Positions 12,614 to 13,330 of a DNA stretch of 13,330 nucleotides are shown here, one piece after another; position 1 is the first letter of the stretch; every line of letters begins with the position of its first letter. A program made the position numbers and the translations under genes. The stretch comes from a bacterium. GTDB taxonomy: Bacteria > Vulcanimicrobiota > Xenobia > Xenobiales > Xenobiaceae. The notes beneath the pieces are model-generated. The model saw nothing but the letters and a program-made list of their open reading frames with translations, was not told where the DNA came from and searched no databases. The stretch lies in contig JAFSXO010000124.1 in NCBI GenBank assembly GCA_017444045.1, positions 1 through 13,330 on the forward strand, written 5' to 3'.

Positions 12614-13330
12614 ATGAAAGAGCTTGTGAATAAATGGCGCGGAGATATGCGGATCGCCGTTATGCTGGCGGCTGGTATATCTTTATATTGTTTTATCACC
12701 AATGCTCTGACCATCAATGCGTCGCATGAGGATAAAATTTTTGGCTCTTATGGTATTTTTCGCCAGCTGAGCATAGCGCTGTCTTTCCCTTCGGTTGTCG
12801 TTGTGCGCATTTGGGAGCATGGTGCCGGCAATGTTCTCTCTAACGATGACCTGTGGCATTTTCTCTGTCTGAATTTTCTTTCGTACACCCTGCTGTTTTT
12901 CGTCTGCCTGCGGCTGTACCGCTGGTGGACTGGCTTGCCCAACGATCCGCTATCGAAGCGGCGGCGCTGTCTTCTGCTTGGAGCAGTGGCTGGCGCTGGT
13001 GCTGTTGGCAGCGGTTTATATTTTCGCAAGGATATAGACACCGTAGAGGTCGTGCGCCAGCCGCTGCCCCTGCCGAACTTGCATCCTTCCCTGCAGGGCT
13101 TGAAGCTTATTCTCATGGCCGACTGGCATCGCGGGCCGTTTATCGGTATGGACTATCTGGACAGAGTGGCGCAGCTGTGCAATGCAGAGAAGCCGGATAT
13201 TGTCTGTATCGCCGGCGATTATATTTATGAAGACTCTAAGTATTTTGCCGATGTGAATACCGTTCTTAAGCGCCTCGATGTGAGTGTGGCCCTGCTGGGC
13301 ACGCTGGGCAATCACGATCATTGGCAGGGA
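12614..13330 (+). CDS. Membrane-anchored calcineurin-like metallophosphoesterase (YkuE/YaeI-type), partial at right edge
   Basis: The frame is open from ATG 12614 to the last base, giving 239 residues with the C-terminus missing. The N-terminal part has three hydrophobic stretches, about 14-32, 50-65 and 84-102. A basic SKRRR then precedes a small-residue hydrophobic run (114-136) that looks like a Tat-type signal, although it lies inside the protein rather than at its start. The catalytic domain starts near 163. Metal-ligand motifs are visible: ADWHRGPF (D-x-H at Asp170/His172), GDYIYED (Gly201/Asp202) and GNHDHW (Gly232/Asn233/His234/Asp235). The remaining His motif is beyond the edge. Homologues act on phosphoesters at the membrane surface, often UDP-diacylglucosamine or lipid substrates, but this is not established here. 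No strong Shine-Dalgarno sequence precedes the ATG. The gap from the previous gene is about 160 nt with nothing recognised. Confidence 0.87.
   Translation, partial: MKELVNKWRGDMRIAVMLAAGISLYCFITNALTINASHEDKIFGSYGIFRQLSIALSFPSVVVVRIWEHGAGNVLSNDDLWHFLCLNFLSYTLLFFVCLRLYRWWTGLPNDPLSKRRRCLLLGAVAGAGAVGSGLYFRKDIDTVEVVRQPLPLPNLHPSLQGLKLILMADWHRGPFIGMDYLDRVAQLCNAEKPDIVCIAGDYIYEDSKYFADVNTVLKRLDVSVALLGTLGNHDHWQG

Noticed and set aside
1..13330. tRNA, rRNA, CRISPR array or known antiphage system
   Set aside because: I looked for cloverleaf-like stretches, regularly spaced direct repeats and nuclease/helicase genes and saw none.

Overview
The window is bacterial and densely coding. It most resembles an anaerobic Bacillota genome, and I lean towards the Negativicutes (diderm Bacillota). 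The pointers are the DUF881 plus small-basic-protein (Sbp) pair, which is typical of Bacillota, an AmmeMemoRadiSam protein, a phosphotransbutyrylase/butyrate kinase module, and two small exported proteins with Gram-negative-style signal peptides. The lineage is an inference from gene content, not a computed placement.

Layout. The left edge (1-243) is one end of an IS3-like insertion sequence with a truncated orfA on the minus strand. A hairpin terminator (414-455) follows for a three-gene minus-strand cluster: an exported two-repeat protein (3490-2882), truB (2877-1948), and a MEMO-AMMECR1 fusion (1847-486). A divergent intergenic region with a perfect 14-bp palindrome (3551-3564) separates this cluster from plus-strand genes. 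The first plus-strand pair is a DUF881 membrane protein with a long Ala/Asn-rich tail, and Sbp. Next comes a 470-bp non-coding region (5370-5842) rich in hairpins, repeated GCTAAC motifs and a compact three-part palindromic repeat. It leads into the most notable gene, a 736-residue fusion of a phosphotransacylase (PTA/PTB-fold) domain with a complete butyrate kinase domain. This is followed by a free-standing phosphotransbutyrylase and, only 4 nt later, a GDP-sugar reductase/epimerase of the short-chain dehydrogenase superfamily. Further right lie an MFS transporter with a 60-residue acidic N-terminal tail, a second exported two-repeat protein, and a membrane-anchored metallophosphoesterase that runs off the right edge.

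How the genes fit together. The fusion and the downstream phosphotransbutyrylase would carry out the classical acyl-CoA to acyl-phosphate to acid plus ATP route. However, the two PTA-fold domains appear to have lost different conserved motifs while each keeps what the other lacks. They may therefore work together, or one may have become regulatory. TruB, MEMO-AMMECR1, Sbp and DUF881 are housekeeping or cell-envelope functions. The window holds no tRNA, rRNA or CRISPR array that I can see.
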